From Clostridiales bacterium UBA6114 (GTDB lineage: Bacteria > Bacillota > Clostridia > Oscillospirales > Butyricicoccaceae), in assembly GCA_002423435.1 (NCBI GenBank), contig DIWE01000009.1:119806-183805 (forward strand): DNA of 64,000 nt, given 5' to 3'. The notes below the pieces were generated by a model. That model searched no databases. It saw only the letters and a list, made by a program, of their open reading frames with translations, and was not told where the DNA came from. Shown one piece after another: positions 1 to 8,756 of the stretch. Both the position numbers and the translations under genes were made by a program. How positions within the stretch are numbered: position 1 is the stretch's first letter; every line of letters begins with the position of its first letter.

Positions 1-2
1 AG

Positions 3-2735
3 ATCGAGCCGTTCGGCGGCGCGGCGACCTGCCTCGGCGGCGCGATCCGCGATCCCCTGTCGGGGCGCGTCTACGTCCACCAGGCGATGCGCGTGACCGG
101 CGCGGGCGACCCGCGTGTCCCGGAGAATCAGACGATATCCGGGAAGCTGAGCCAGCGCAAGATCTGCCAGACGGCGTCCGCCGGATATTCCTCCTACGGA
201 AACCAGATCGGCCTTGCGACCGGCCTTGTGCATGAATACTACCACCCCGGCTACGTCGCCAAACGTATGGAGATCGGCGCGGTGGTCGGCGCGGCTCCCG
301 CGGCAAACGTCGTGCGAAAGTGCCCGGAGCCAGGCGACGTCGTGATCCTTCTGGGCGGCCGTACCGGCCGCGACGGATGCGGCGGCGCGACCGGCTCGTC
401 AAAAAGCCATACCGAGTCCTCCCTTTCAAGCTGCGGCTCGGAGGTCCAAAAGGGAAATCCGCCGGAGGAGCGGAAGATCCAGCGGCTCTTCCGGAATCCC
501 GAGGCTACGAGGCTGATCAAGCGCTGCAACGATTTCGGCGCCGGTGGTGTGTCGGTTGCGATCGGCGAGCTCGCCGACGGCCTTTCGATCGACCTCGACC
601 GGGTGCCGAAAAAATACGAGGGCCTCGACGGGACCGAGCTCGCCATCTCCGAGTCGCAGGAGCGCATGGCGGTCGTCGTCAGCGAGGAGGACGCTTCCCG
701 TTTTATCGCCCTCGCCGGGGCCGAAAATCTGGAGGCGACCGCCGTCGCGGTTGTCACCGGTGAAAAGCGCCTGAAAATGACCTGGAACGGCCGCGTGATC
801 GTCGACGTATCCCGCTCTTTCTTAAACTCAAACGGCGCGAAAAAGCAAACCGATATCAGCGTCCCGCCGCTCCCCTGCGCAAGCGGGGAGATCGTGGCAG
901 ACGGCCAAAATACGGCCGAGCGGACAAAGCGCCTGCTGTCGCAGCTCAATATCTGCCTTACGCGCGGCCTTTCGGAGCGTTTCGACGGCTCGATCGGCGC
1001 GGGGAGCATACTGATGCCCTTCGGCGGCAAAAACCAGCTCACCCCCGCGCAGGTGATGGCGGCGAAGCTGCCCGTGCTCGGGGGCGACACGACGACCTGC
1101 TCGGTGATGTCCTTCGGCTTTGACCCGTATTTAAGCGAGCAAAACCCCTTTTCCGGCGCGCAGGCGGCCGTCGTCGAGTCGGTCGCGAGGCTGGTCGCGG
1201 CCGGGTGCGACTACCGGGAGGCCTATCTGACTCTTCAGGAATATTTCGAGCGGATGAAAGGCGACCCCGCCCGGTTCGGGAAGCCGGCCTCGGCGCTTTT
1301 GGGCGCTTTTTCGGCGCAGGTTGGGCTTTGCGTCGCCGCGATCGGCGGCAAGGACTCGATGTCCGGCTCCTTCGAGGACTTGGACGTCCCCCCGACACTC
1401 GTCTCCTTCGCAATTGCGCCAAACGACGCGAAAAACGTGCTGTCCCCCGAGTTTAAGCAAAGCGGCTCTTACGTATATTTATTCAGAGCGCCGAGAGCGG
1501 CGAACCACGCCTACGACTTTGAAAAAATGAAGGCGCAGCTTGAAACGCTGCACGCCTTCACGGCGGAGGGCAAAATCCTGTCGGCATGGGCGCTTTCCAT
1601 GGGCGGCGTGGCCGAGGGCATCGCGAAAATGGCGGTCGGGAACGATATCGGGCTGGTTTTCTCCGACGGCTTCGACTCCCGCCTGCTGTTTTCGAAGGAC
1701 TACGGCTCGATCCTCGCCGAGTCGAAGGAGCCGCTCGAGGGCGGCATTCTGGTCGGGCGCACGACGGAAAACCCCGAGCTTGTCTTTTCCGACGGCGTTT
1801 TGTCCCTAAGCGACGTAAAGGCTGCCCTTTCGGAGACGCTCGAGCCCGTATACAAGACCCTCGCCCCGGCCGCGGGCGATGCGCCCCGCGTCTCCTTTGG
1901 CGGGCGGAGCGCCGCAAAGCCCCTTGTGAAGGTCCCCCGCCCGAAAGCGGTCATCCCCGTTTTTCCGGGCACCAACTGCGAGTACGACACGGCCCGCGCG
2001 ATTGAGCGCGCGGGCGGCGACCCTTCGGTCGTCGTCATCCGAAACCGCACGCTGTCCGACCTTGCGGATTCAAAGGACGCGCTTTACAGGGCGATCCGCT
2101 CCTGCCAGATGATCGTCCTGCCCGGCGGGTTTTCGGGCGGCGACGAGCCGGACGGCTCGGGCAAGTTCATTGCCGCCTTCTTCCGCAACGAGGCGATCAA
2201 GGACGCCGTTAACGAGCTTATAAACCGGCGCGACGGCCTGATCCTCGGCATCTGCAACGGCTTCCAGGCTCTTATCAAGCTCGGCCTCGTCCCGTTCGGC
2301 GAGATCCGGGAGCTCGACGGGGGCTGTCCGACGCTCACCTACAACCTGGTCGGGCGGCACCAGTCGAAATATGTGTCGACCCGCGTTTGTTCCGTAAAAT
2401 CCCCGTGGCTTTTAAAATGCGGGCTGGACGAGGTCTATTCCATCCCGGTCTCCCATGGGGAGGGACGCTTCGTGGCGTCCGACGAGGTGCTCTCCGGGCT
2501 GATTCAAAACGGACAGATTGCGTTTCAGTATGTCGACCCGTCGGGCAACCCGTCGATGGACATCGCCTTCAACCCGAACGGCTCGGTGGCCGCGGTCGAG
2601 GGCATTACAAGCCCCGACGGGCGCGTCCTCGGAAAAATGGGTCATACCGAACGCGTCGGCGGTTTCGTCGCGAAAAACATCTCCGGCAAAAAATTCGAGC
2701 CGCTTTTCGAGGGCGGCGTGGAATACTTCAGATAA
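3..2735 (+). CDS. purL: Phosphoribosylformylglycinamidine synthase (PurL, fused synthetase-glutaminase), 5' truncated
   Basis: Catalyses ATP- and glutamine-dependent conversion of FGAR to FGAM in purine synthesis, in the cytosol. The frame is open to the window edge (first residues IEPFGGAATCLGGAIRD, typical PurL), so the true start lies upstream. The visible 910 residues hold the second half of the synthetase, with AIR-synthase-like modules, then a class I glutamine amidotransferase from about residue 640. That part has the oxyanion-type LPGGFSGGDEPDG, the nucleophile Cys in GICNGFQ (codon at 2253) and the His/Glu pair in PVSHGEGRF. PurL and PurQ are therefore fused, as in the long clostridial and proteobacterial forms of about 1250 residues. 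The gene ends at a strong bidirectional hairpin facing a convergent lipoprotein gene. No other pur gene is visible. Confidence 0.95.
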   Translation: MEPFGGAATCLGGAIRDPLSGRVYVHQAMRVTGAGDPRVPENQTISGKLSQRKICQTASAGYSSYGNQIGLATGLVHEYYHPGYVAKRMEIGAVVGAAPAANVVRKCPEPGDVVILLGGRTGRDGCGGATGSSKSHTESSLSSCGSEVQKGNPPEERKIQRLFRNPEATRLIKRCNDFGAGGVSVAIGELADGLSIDLDRVPKKYEGLDGTELAISESQERMAVVVSEEDASRFIALAGAENLEATAVAVVTGEKRLKMTWNGRVIVDVSRSFLNSNGAKKQTDISVPPLPCASGEIVADGQNTAERTKRLLSQLNICLTRGLSERFDGSIGAGSILMPFGGKNQLTPAQVMAAKLPVLGGDTTTCSVMSFGFDPYLSEQNPFSGAQAAVVESVARLVAAGCDYREAYLTLQEYFERMKGDPARFGKPASALLGAFSAQVGLCVAAIGGKDSMSGSFEDLDVPPTLVSFAIAPNDAKNVLSPEFKQSGSYVYLFRAPRAANHAYDFEKMKAQLETLHAFTAEGKILSAWALSMGGVAEGIAKMAVGNDIGLVFSDGFDSRLLFSKDYGSILAESKEPLEGGILVGRTTENPELVFSDGVLSLSDVKAALSETLEPVYKTLAPAAGDAPRVSFGGRSAAKPLVKVPRPKAVIPVFPGTNCEYDTARAIERAGGDPSVVVIRNRTLSDLADSKDALYRAIRSCQMIVLPGGFSGGDEPDGSGKFIAAFFRNEAIKDAVNELINRRDGLILGICNGFQALIKLGLVPFGEIRELDGGCPTLTYNLVGRHQSKYVSTRVCSVKSPWLLKCGLDEVYSIPVSHGEGRFVASDEVLSGLIQNGQIAFQYVDPSGNPSMDIAFNPNGSVAAVEGITSPDGRVLGKMGHTERVGGFVAKNISGKKFEPLFEGGVEYFR

Positions 2736-2740
2736 GCTTC

Positions 2741-2822
2741 AAAGGGGTATCCAATACCCCTTTGAGAGTGTCGACTTGCCGATACTCAAAACGGCGCATA
2801 CGGAAAATCCGTATGCGCCGTT
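2741..2822. terminator. Two hairpins between convergent genes (bidirectional terminator)
   Basis: Two perfect inverted repeats lie between the purL stop and the convergent lipoprotein stop. The first has 10-bp arms at 2741-2750 and 2754-2763. The second has 14-15-bp arms at 2790-2804 and 2808-2822, with an A-rich loop and T-rich flank (TTAGTATTATTT on the plus strand, TTTTGAG on the minus strand). The second is the better terminator and could serve both strands. Confidence 0.7.
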
Positions 2823-2836
2823 AGTATTATTTACTT

Positions 2837-3982
2837 TCATTGAAACCGCCAGATGTAAATCTCCGCCTGCCCGCCGGCGTGGTCCTGGGCTGTCACAACG
2901 GCGATATTCTGGTCCTCGATGACGCGGATTGCGCTTGCATACGCGGTGTCCAGCATGGTTTCAAACAGCGGCTTGCCCTCGGCGTCATAGATTCTCGCCT
3001 GAGTCTCTTCGCCTTTTAAGCGGATCAGCCCGATCAGCCCGCTGCCCGGGCTCGTATCGATATCGATTGCCGAATCCTTCGGCAGCCCGTCCAGCTTATG
3101 AACCTCGCCCGAGGTCTCGGCAAGATCGACATAACCGACCGGGGTACGCTCCAGAGCCTTGCTTATAAACAGTTTGTCGTCCGAAAACAGCGACGCCGCC
3201 ATATCGGGCAGCTCCAGATACCGGTTCGAGCGCGTCGTGATGTTGAAAAAACCGTAGCCGAGGTCCGCCTCGTACCCGACGTTGTGGTAAAAGAGCTGCG
3301 AGCTGTCGGGAGTGAAGCCGATCACCCGCGGAAGCTCGTCGGACTGCTCATTTGCCGCGTCGATGACCTTTCGCGGCAATATCAGCTCCACCTTGCCGAA
3401 AGCAAGGTCGCTTAAATACGTGCCGTCGTATTTTGTATAGGAAATCTTCTTCTTGTCCGGCGACACGGCGACATTCCAGACGTCCTCGCAGGGTATCGCG
3501 ACCCTGGCCGCCGTCATGTCCTTAGGGTTTACAAATACGATATTTGTCTTGCCAGCCGCCGATTCGACGACCGCCGTCGTCCCGTCGTCGCAAAGGCCGG
3601 TCAAACGGTTTGTAAGATTAAGGCCGCCGACTTCAAGGAACTTTTCCCAGACGTTCCCCGTCTCGGTATTCGCGGCGTACAGCCGCATTTTTGTGTTCTC
3701 CGGCCCGCCCGACGGCCTTGCCGCGACCAATACGGTTTTCCCGCCCGCGGGGATAATCCCCTCGGCCGTATAGCCGTCCTTATGTATTTTTGAAAGGTCA
3801 AGGCTGCCCTGAAATTTTTCATCTGCCCGATCGGCGTCCGGCGACGTCTGCAGAGCCGCTTCCCTGGCCAATATGCCCGATTGCGCGATATCGTCGTCCG
3901 GCGCTTTACGGCATGCCGAAAGCAGGCATCCAAACAGGATGACTGATAAAAGAGCCGTCCATTTTTTCGTCTTTTTCCCCAT
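2837..3982 (-). CDS. Putative lipoprotein with beta-propeller-like (TolB/WD40-type) repeats
   Basis: A 381-aa secreted protein of unknown function. The start at 3982 is chosen because GAGAGGAA precedes it at good spacing; a longer frame to 4030 lacks a ribosome site. The N-terminus is a lipoprotein signal (MGKKTKKW, hydrophobic stretch, lipobox LLSAC), so it should be membrane-anchored outside the cell. The rest shows recurring short segments such as VAVSPDKKKISYTKYDG and VIGFTPDSSQLFYHN, the pattern of beta-propeller blades in TolB-like proteins. It is monocistronic and convergent with purL; spoIIQ lies upstream on the same strand about 220 bp away. A role in spore or envelope biology is only suggested by position. 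Confidence 0.6.
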   Translation of the reverse strand: MGKKTKKWTALLSVILFGCLLSACRKAPDDDIAQSGILAREAALQTSPDADRADEKFQGSLDLSKIHKDGYTAEGIIPAGGKTVLVAARPSGGPENTKMRLYAANTETGNVWEKFLEVGGLNLTNRLTGLCDDGTTAVVESAAGKTNIVFVNPKDMTAARVAIPCEDVWNVAVSPDKKKISYTKYDGTYLSDLAFGKVELILPRKVIDAANEQSDELPRVIGFTPDSSQLFYHNVGYEADLGYGFFNITTRSNRYLELPDMAASLFSDDKLFISKALERTPVGYVDLAETSGEVHKLDGLPKDSAIDIDTSPGSGLIGLIRLKGEETQARIYDAEGKPLFETMLDTAYASAIRVIEDQNIAVVTAQDHAGGQAEIYIWRFQ

Positions 3983-4146
3983 CGCATTCCTCTCTTTTCC
4001 GTGCCGGATACCACTCATTTCACCGAGCAACGATTGACCGATTTGCTCGGCGGAAATTAATTATATAATATTTCGGACATAAAAGCAAACCCCCGTTTTT
4101 CGGCGAAAGATACCGCCTCGGTTCAATAAACCGTGACTTATACTTT

Positions 4147-4183
4147 CGGGGGCTGTCCTAAAGCTTCTTTAGGACAGCCCCCG
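4147..4183. terminator. 17-bp perfect hairpin downstream of spoIIQ
   Basis: Arms at 4147-4163 and 4167-4183 are perfect complements with a 3-nt loop. The plus side continues CTTTTG and the minus side AAAGTATA, so the U-tract is poor for spoIIQ termination. It probably ends the spoIID-spoIIQ transcript or stabilises its 3' end. Confidence 0.5.
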
Positions 4184-4206
4184 CTTTTGTATACTCAGAT
4201 AAACGG

Positions 4207-4956
4207 TTACTTTTTGGGCAATAAGGTCATGGGATCGATCCGCTGTCCGTCTTTCATCATTTCCAGATGCAGGTGAGGTTTATCCGCACTCTCCGAGAGC
4301 ATGGATGAGCCGACCCCGCCGATAATGTCGCCGGCCTTGACCGCATCGCCCTTCTTCACGGTCGCGTTTTTCATCAGATTACAGTAAAGGCTTTCAACCC
4401 CGTCGCTGTGGGATACGCGTATGCAGTATCCAAGCATGGCGTCAAAGAAGATATCCTCCACCGTTCCGTCCGCAACCGCCGATACGCGCTCGCCGTCGAG
4501 AGTCAGAAAGTCGACTCCCGAATGGGTGCGCCAGTCTCCCATGGTCACGTCTTTAATGAGCTTGTCGCCGGAATACTGCTTTATAATTTCTCCCGGGACC
4601 GGCCGGACGTAAAAAGGCGATTTCGGTGTGGGGACCGGATTGTTGACCTTGACGCTGGGCTCGGCTTTTTCCCCGCCGTCCTGGGCCGTCTTCGGCTCAT
4701 CAATCGGCGTTTCGTCCGGAACCTCGACCGGTGTCTCGTTGATCACCGGCGCGTTGTTTATCGGATAGTCATCCGGCGTAATTTCCTCGATTTGGGCGCC
4801 GGAATTAACCTCCGCCTGATTTCCTTCCTGGCCCTCAAAAAACAGTACATAACCCGATATTCCTATTGCACCGATGCATAGGAAGAGGATTATGTAAAAT
4901 CCTCTCTCTTCAAAAAAGTTGAGTATTCGAGCTACTCCGCCCGCTTTCTTATTCAA
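4207..4956 (-). CDS. spoIIQ: Stage II sporulation protein SpoIIQ, M23/LytM domain
   Basis: Forespore membrane protein whose extracellular LytM domain pairs with SpoIIIAH across the septum during engulfment. 249 aa: a short cytoplasmic N-terminus, one membrane segment at about residues 18-38 (YIILFLCIGAIGISGYVLFF), an acidic Pro-rich linker, then an M23 domain from about residue 115. The zinc ligands appear intact (HSGVDF for HxxxD, and HLHLE for HxH), as in clostridial SpoIIQ and unlike the degenerate Bacillus protein. The start is TTG at 4956, set by GGAGGT 8 nt upstream; no in-frame ATG has a ribosome site. It lies 66 bp downstream of spoIID on the same strand, the usual clostridial pair, so co-transcription is likely. 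Confidence 0.85.
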   Translation of the reverse strand: MNKKAGGVARILNFFEERGFYIILFLCIGAIGISGYVLFFEGQEGNQAEVNSGAQIEEITPDDYPINNAPVINETPVEVPDETPIDEPKTAQDGGEKAEPSVKVNNPVPTPKSPFYVRPVPGEIIKQYSGDKLIKDVTMGDWRTHSGVDFLTLDGERVSAVADGTVEDIFFDAMLGYCIRVSHSDGVESLYCNLMKNATVKKGDAVKAGDIIGGVGSSMLSESADKPHLHLEMMKDGQRIDPMTLLPKK

Positions 4957-5022
4957 AACAATGCACCTCCGTCGCTATTATTGACAGAGGTGCAAAGGAT
5001 TATGCAAAATTTTACTACTACT

Positions 5023-6060
5023 TTAGCCCTCTTTTGTGATTGTCACGCCCTGATAATACCATTTGATGATATCCTCCCAGGTTTTCCCGTCGAGGGCCAT
5101 CTGACGCGCGCCGTACTGACTCAGGCCGACGCCGTGCCCGTATCCCGTCGTGTGGAACGTAATGGTATTCTCCGTGAAGGAAAGCGTGAAATTGGTTGAG
5201 TTTAACGCAAACATCTCGCGGATTACCGTACCGGACACGCGGACTCCCCCGACCTCAACGCTGATAATCCCGCCCGCCTCGCTTCGGATGGACGCCTTAA
5301 ACCATGTGTTGATCGGCGCGTCGAGCTTTGCATCCGGGTACTTTTTCAGAAACTTCTCGCGAAACTCCGTATCGGGCACCTCGACGGTGGCGGAATATTT
5401 CGGCGACGCCTCCCCTCCGGGGCTGTCGACGCTTTTTAAGTAAGGGGTGTCCGCGCCCCATACGTCGGCCGCGCTTTCCGTTTTCGGCGAGGACGCCGCA
5501 TGGAAGACCGCCGCGATCGGCTCATTCTGATAGGTAGCCGCCATGCCGTCCGTCGCCTTGACCGCGTCGGTGATCTTCTTTACATATTCGTCGGCCTTGC
5601 TGCCCCAAAGCTCCTCTGCTTTTGCATTGATATCGATGTAGGCCTTGCAATGCTTCGGGTCGTCGCAGAGTACCGCTCCCTTGTGGCTTTCGGGCGGCGC
5701 GCTTCCGAGCTCAACCAGCCTCTTTTTGTACATCACGTACGTCCGGGCGGCCACCGCCTGCGCCTTTAGCGCCTCATCCGGGAAGGAAGCCGGTATTTCG
5801 GCCGCGAGCACCCCCGGAAGGTAGTTTTCCAGCGTCATCTCCCGGACCTCTCCCGAAATCAGCACGGTGACCTTCGTATCTTTATCCCAGTCCCCGCTTT
5901 GATTCTTCCCCGAGTTCATGATTTCTTCGGCGATACTTTCAGGAACCGTGTCGACATCCGTCCCCGGATCGTCCGGGGAAACGGAGCTCCCGGCCGTCAC
6001 AAACGGCATCAGGTATACCGCCCCCAAAAGAATCAGGCCCATCATAAAAATCCTTTTCAT
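5023..6060 (-). CDS. spoIID: Stage II sporulation protein D (SpoIID), peptidoglycan lytic transglycosylase
   Basis: Mother-cell wall hydrolase that, in the SpoIID-SpoIIM-SpoIIP complex, degrades septal peptidoglycan to drive engulfment. 345 aa with an N-terminal membrane or signal segment (residues 2-22) and a SpoIID/LytB domain. Visible family motifs are ALKAQAVAARTYVMYKKR, FHAASSPKTESAADVWG and the C-terminal TTGYGHGVGLSQYGA followed by IIKWYYQGVTI. AAGGAGGAAAC precedes the ATG. Expected to be under sigma-E; no convincing sigma-E promoter was recognised in the 124-bp gap shared with the divergent citrate synthase gene. Followed by spoIIQ. Confidence 0.93.
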   Translation of the reverse strand: MKRIFMMGLILLGAVYLMPFVTAGSSVSPDDPGTDVDTVPESIAEEIMNSGKNQSGDWDKDTKVTVLISGEVREMTLENYLPGVLAAEIPASFPDEALKAQAVAARTYVMYKKRLVELGSAPPESHKGAVLCDDPKHCKAYIDINAKAEELWGSKADEYVKKITDAVKATDGMAATYQNEPIAAVFHAASSPKTESAADVWGADTPYLKSVDSPGGEASPKYSATVEVPDTEFREKFLKKYPDAKLDAPINTWFKASIRSEAGGIISVEVGGVRVSGTVIREMFALNSTNFTLSFTENTITFHTTGYGHGVGLSQYGARQMALDGKTWEDIIKWYYQGVTITKEG

Positions 6061-6110
6061 TTTTGTTTCCTCCTTTTTGCAAGTTTATCCAATCAATCTT
6101 TCATTTTTTG

Positions 6111-6156
6111 TTGACATCCATTAAGGGATTGGTGTATCATTATGTCTATCCCAATC
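6111..6156 (+). promoter_or_regulatory. Sigma-A promoter of citrate synthase gene with a flanking dyad
   Basis: TTGACA at 6111-6116, 18-nt spacer, TATCAT at 6135-6140. GATTGG (6127-6132) and CCAATC (6151-6156) form a 6-bp inverted repeat around the -10 box, a possible repressor site. AGGTGA lies just before the ATG at 6185. Confidence 0.55.
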
Positions 6157-6184
6157 TATAACCTATCAATTTTGAGGTGAAACC

Positions 6185-7549
6185 ATGCCCAGTCAGTCAA
6201 GCTGTCCGGATGCCGAGCTATTAAAAAGCTTATGTGAGGAATTTAAGAATAATAACTACATTGATCCCGCGGCCTTTACGAATTTTAACGTAAAACGCGG
6301 GCTGCGCAATGCGGACGGGACCGGTGTGGTCGCCGGTGTGACGCTGGTCGGCAATGTGCACGGCTATGTATTAAACGAAGGAGAAAAGGTCCCGATCGAG
6401 GGCAAGCTGACCTATCGCGGGATTGATGTCGCCGATCTGGTTAACGGGTTTGTAACGGAAAACCGGTTTGGTTTTGAAGAGACCGCCTACCTGGTTTTGA
6501 TCGGCGAGCTGCCGAATAAAAGCCAGCTCGAAAAATTCACGCAGATTTTAGGGAAAACGCGGCTTCTGCCCCCCGGTTTTACCGAGGATATGCTGATCAA
6601 GGCCCCCTCGAACAACGTTATGAACAAGCTTGCCCGCGCGACGCTGGCGCTTTATTCCTACGACGACAACCCGGACGATATCTCTCTTGAAAATTCGCTT
6701 GCCCAGGCCATGCAGCTGATCGCCCGTTTTCCGACGATCATCTCCCTCGCCTATCAGGTTAAGCGGCATTATTACGACAACGAAAGCCTCGTCCTTCGCT
6801 ATCCGATCCCCGAGCTTTCAACGGCGGAGAATATCCTGCGCCTGTCCAAAAAATACGGGGAGTACACGCAGGAGGAAGCGCGCCTTTTGGACCTGTGCCT
6901 GGTGCTCCATGTCGAGCACGGCGGAGGCAACAACTCGGCCTTCGCGTGCAGGGTGCTCTCCTCGACGTGCACGGACACCTACTCGGCGATCGCGGCGGCG
7001 GTCGGCTCTTTGAAGGGTCCGAGGCACGGAGGTGCAAATATCAAGGTCAGCCATATGCTCGACGATATCAAGCAGAATGTGCAGAACTGGTCGAGTGACG
7101 ACGAGGTCGCCTCTTATCTTGAAAAAATCATCCGCAAGGAAGTCGGCGACAAAAGCGGCCTTGTTTACGGCATGGGGCACGCCATCTATACGATTTCCGA
7201 CCCGCGCGCCGTTATGCTGAAAATCTATGCCCGCAAGCTGGCCGAAAAAAACGGGTACATCAACGAGTTTAATCTGATCGAATCGGTTGAGCGCCTGACG
7301 CCCGAGGTTTTCGCGCGCGTCAAGGGCGATACGAAGGCAATGTGCGCCAATGTCGATCTGTATTCGGGCCTTGTCTATAAAATGCTCGGGATCCCCATGG
7401 AGCTTTACACGCCGCTGTTCGCGACGGCGAGGATCGTCGGCTGGATGGCGCACCGGATCGAAGAGCTGCAAAACGGCGGCCGGATCATCCGCCCCGCCTA
7501 TAAGCCCATTTCCCACGGGAAGTGCTTTGTTCCCCTTGCGGAGAGATAG
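6185..7549 (+). CDS. gltA: Citrate synthase (citrate/2-methylcitrate synthase family)
   Basis: Condenses oxaloacetate and acetyl-CoA (or propionyl-CoA) to citrate (or methylcitrate); cytosolic. 454 aa, close to the length of clostridial type citrate synthases. Family signatures are LTYRGIDVADL near residue 80, HVEHGGGNNSAFACRV (active-site His region), GSLKGPRHGGAN and GMGHAIYTISDPRA. It stands alone: no aconitase or isocitrate dehydrogenase is nearby, so in this likely anaerobe it probably feeds glutamate synthesis. It is divergent from spoIID, has its own sigma-A promoter at 6111-6140 and ends at a good terminator. Citrate versus methylcitrate specificity cannot be told from sequence. Confidence 0.92.
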   Translation: MPSQSSCPDAELLKSLCEEFKNNNYIDPAAFTNFNVKRGLRNADGTGVVAGVTLVGNVHGYVLNEGEKVPIEGKLTYRGIDVADLVNGFVTENRFGFEETAYLVLIGELPNKSQLEKFTQILGKTRLLPPGFTEDMLIKAPSNNVMNKLARATLALYSYDDNPDDISLENSLAQAMQLIARFPTIISLAYQVKRHYYDNESLVLRYPIPELSTAENILRLSKKYGEYTQEEARLLDLCLVLHVEHGGGNNSAFACRVLSSTCTDTYSAIAAAVGSLKGPRHGGANIKVSHMLDDIKQNVQNWSSDDEVASYLEKIIRKEVGDKSGLVYGMGHAIYTISDPRAVMLKIYARKLAEKNGYINEFNLIESVERLTPEVFARVKGDTKAMCANVDLYSGLVYKMLGIPMELYTPLFATARIVGWMAHRIEELQNGGRIIRPAYKPISHGKCFVPLAER

Positions 7550-7571
7550 CGCGCAGATTTCGAAGTCTATT

Positions 7572-7617
7572 AAGAGCACGAAAGCCAACCGGTATTTTCG
7601 TGCTCTTTAATTTTTTC
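7572..7617 (+). terminator. Rho-independent terminator of citrate synthase gene
   Basis: 12-bp stem (AAGAGCACGAAA at 7572-7583 with its complement at 7596-7607) followed by TTAATTTTTT. Confidence 0.85.
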
Positions 7618-7642
7618 ATCCGTGTTTTTTTGAGGTCTGTTG

Positions 7643-7675
7643 TGGTATAATAACCGCATGGCGGTTATTATACCA
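7643..7675. repeat. Perfect 15-bp inverted repeat containing TATAAT on both strands
   Basis: Arms TGGTATAATAACCGC (7643-7657) and its exact complement (7661-7675) with loop ATG. Each arm carries a TATAAT hexamer in its own strand, so the dyad could be an operator over a promoter or a structured leader. A second nested hairpin follows at about 7689-7721 (TTCGGC/GCCGAA outside, TCGCCGC/GCGGCGA inside). Confidence 0.5.
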
Positions 7676-7789
7676 AGATTTTGTGTCCCTTCGGCTCGCC
7701 GCTTATGCGGCGACCGCCGAAGACGGATAATGATACCCGGATTTGAAGGCCCTTTTGACCGGCCTGTCCGGCGAAGGGAAGACGGCTGA
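7658..7789 (+). other. Possible leader ORF, 43 codons, stop overlaps next start
   Basis: An ATG in the loop of the dyad, 6 nt after TATAAT, opens a 43-codon frame whose TGA overlaps the ATG of the membrane protein gene (TGATG at 7787-7791). There is no ribosome site, so it would have to be leaderless. The peptide is Arg-rich (VPSARRLCGDRRRRIM) and unlike anything recognised. It may be a chance frame; the exact stop-start overlap is the only argument for it. Confidence 0.2.
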
Positions 7790-8601
7790 TGAAAAAATCT
7801 GATCTACTTACTGTTTCTGCAATCATTCTGGGCATTTGCGGCGCGTTTTTACGGGCGAAACATCTGTTGACGGGGTTCGAAACGGATACCGGGCTGCCGC
7901 TTCGCTCCATCAATCCTTACGGCCTTGCGCTCGTGGTCCTTACCGCCTGCGTGTTTTTGTTTTTTCTCATTCTTGCGCTGCTTTACCGCCGGACGGCGGG
8001 AATCGGCGCTTCATCGTCGTTATATCATATATCCGGCGTAAACCAGGTGTCTGTCCGGGTCCTGTCCGCGTTTTTGATGTTCTTGGCCTCAATAATCGGC
8101 ATCTATCAGTTTTTGCTCCACAACAGCGTCTCCATTCTGATTATCTCTCTGCTCTCTTTGGTTTCCGGCGCCGGCCTGATTTCCCTTACCCTTGCGCAAA
8201 AAAAGGACTGCCTCTCCGACGAGCACCTGATCTGCGCCGCCGCTCCCGTGTTCTGGATCTGCTTTCTCCTGATCTATTATTACAGGGAGCATTCGGCGAA
8301 TCCCGTGTTCGGGTCTTTTTCCTATGAGCTGTTTGCGCTCGCGGTGTCCATGATGGCGATTTTTTATTTTTCCGGCTTCTTTTTTGCAAGACCGTATCCC
8401 GCGCGAGCCCTCTTTACGTCATCCTTTGCAATCTACATGATCCTGACGGCGTACGGCGGAAGGGTCCTGTGCAGCGTGCTGGGCAACAGGTTTTACGAGC
8501 TCCCCGCGTCGCTTCTGTGGCTTTGCGGCATGTCGTCCATTCTGCTTCTGGTGATCGCAAACAGCAGCCTGTTAAACCGTGCTTTGTACGGAAAACGATA
8601 A
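7789..8601 (+). CDS. Uncharacterised polytopic membrane protein
   Basis: 270 aa, not recognised. About eight hydrophobic segments are visible (for example LTVSAIILGICGAFL, ALVVLTACVFLFFLILALLY, VLSAFLMFLASIIGIYQFLL, ILIISLLSLVSGAGLISLTL, FWICFLLIYYY, LFALAVSMMAIFYFSGFFF and a C-terminal LLWLCGMSSILLLVIANSSLL), joined by short loops and ending in a basic tail. No transport or catalytic motif was seen. AAGGGAAG lies upstream of the ATG. It sits alone between terminators, 240 bp after citrate synthase, with a structured leader. It may be one of the conserved unknown membrane proteins of Oscillospiraceae; a homology search would be needed. Confidence 0.75.
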   Translation: MKKSDLLTVSAIILGICGAFLRAKHLLTGFETDTGLPLRSINPYGLALVVLTACVFLFFLILALLYRRTAGIGASSSLYHISGVNQVSVRVLSAFLMFLASIIGIYQFLLHNSVSILIISLLSLVSGAGLISLTLAQKKDCLSDEHLICAAAPVFWICFLLIYYYREHSANPVFGSFSYELFALAVSMMAIFYFSGFFFARPYPARALFTSSFAIYMILTAYGGRVLCSVLGNRFYELPASLLWLCGMSSILLLVIANSSLLNRALYGKR

Positions 8602-8643
8602 TGTTTTAAGCGAAGATTGATATCTGCCGCCTTAGACGGCATA

Positions 8644-8677
8644 AAAAAACGGACGGGATTTCCCGCCCGTTTTTATT
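8644..8677 (+). terminator. Rho-independent terminator
   Basis: AAAAACGG-A-CGGG pairs with CCCG-C-CCGTTTTT (one mismatch), followed by TTTTTATTG; it ends the membrane protein gene. Confidence 0.8.
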
Positions 8678-8718
8678 GTGAACATTCCATGAAGATTCCT
8701 TTTTTATCCTTTAAACGC

Positions 8719-8753
8719 TTGACAATCTTTTTTAATTGTTATATCATAACAAT
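8719..8753 (+). promoter_or_regulatory. Sigma-A promoter with palindrome over the -10 box
   Basis: TTGACA at 8719-8724, 17-nt spacer, TATCAT at 8742-8747. A perfect 8-bp inverted repeat, ATTGTTAT-ATC-ATAACAAT (8735-8753), covers the -10 box and looks like an operator. Confidence 0.65.
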
Positions 8754-8756
8754 GCT

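Noticed and set aside
251..1090. 279-codon minus-strand frame inside purL
   Set aside because: Lies wholly within conserved PurL sequence; Ser/Arg/Pro-rich shadow product.
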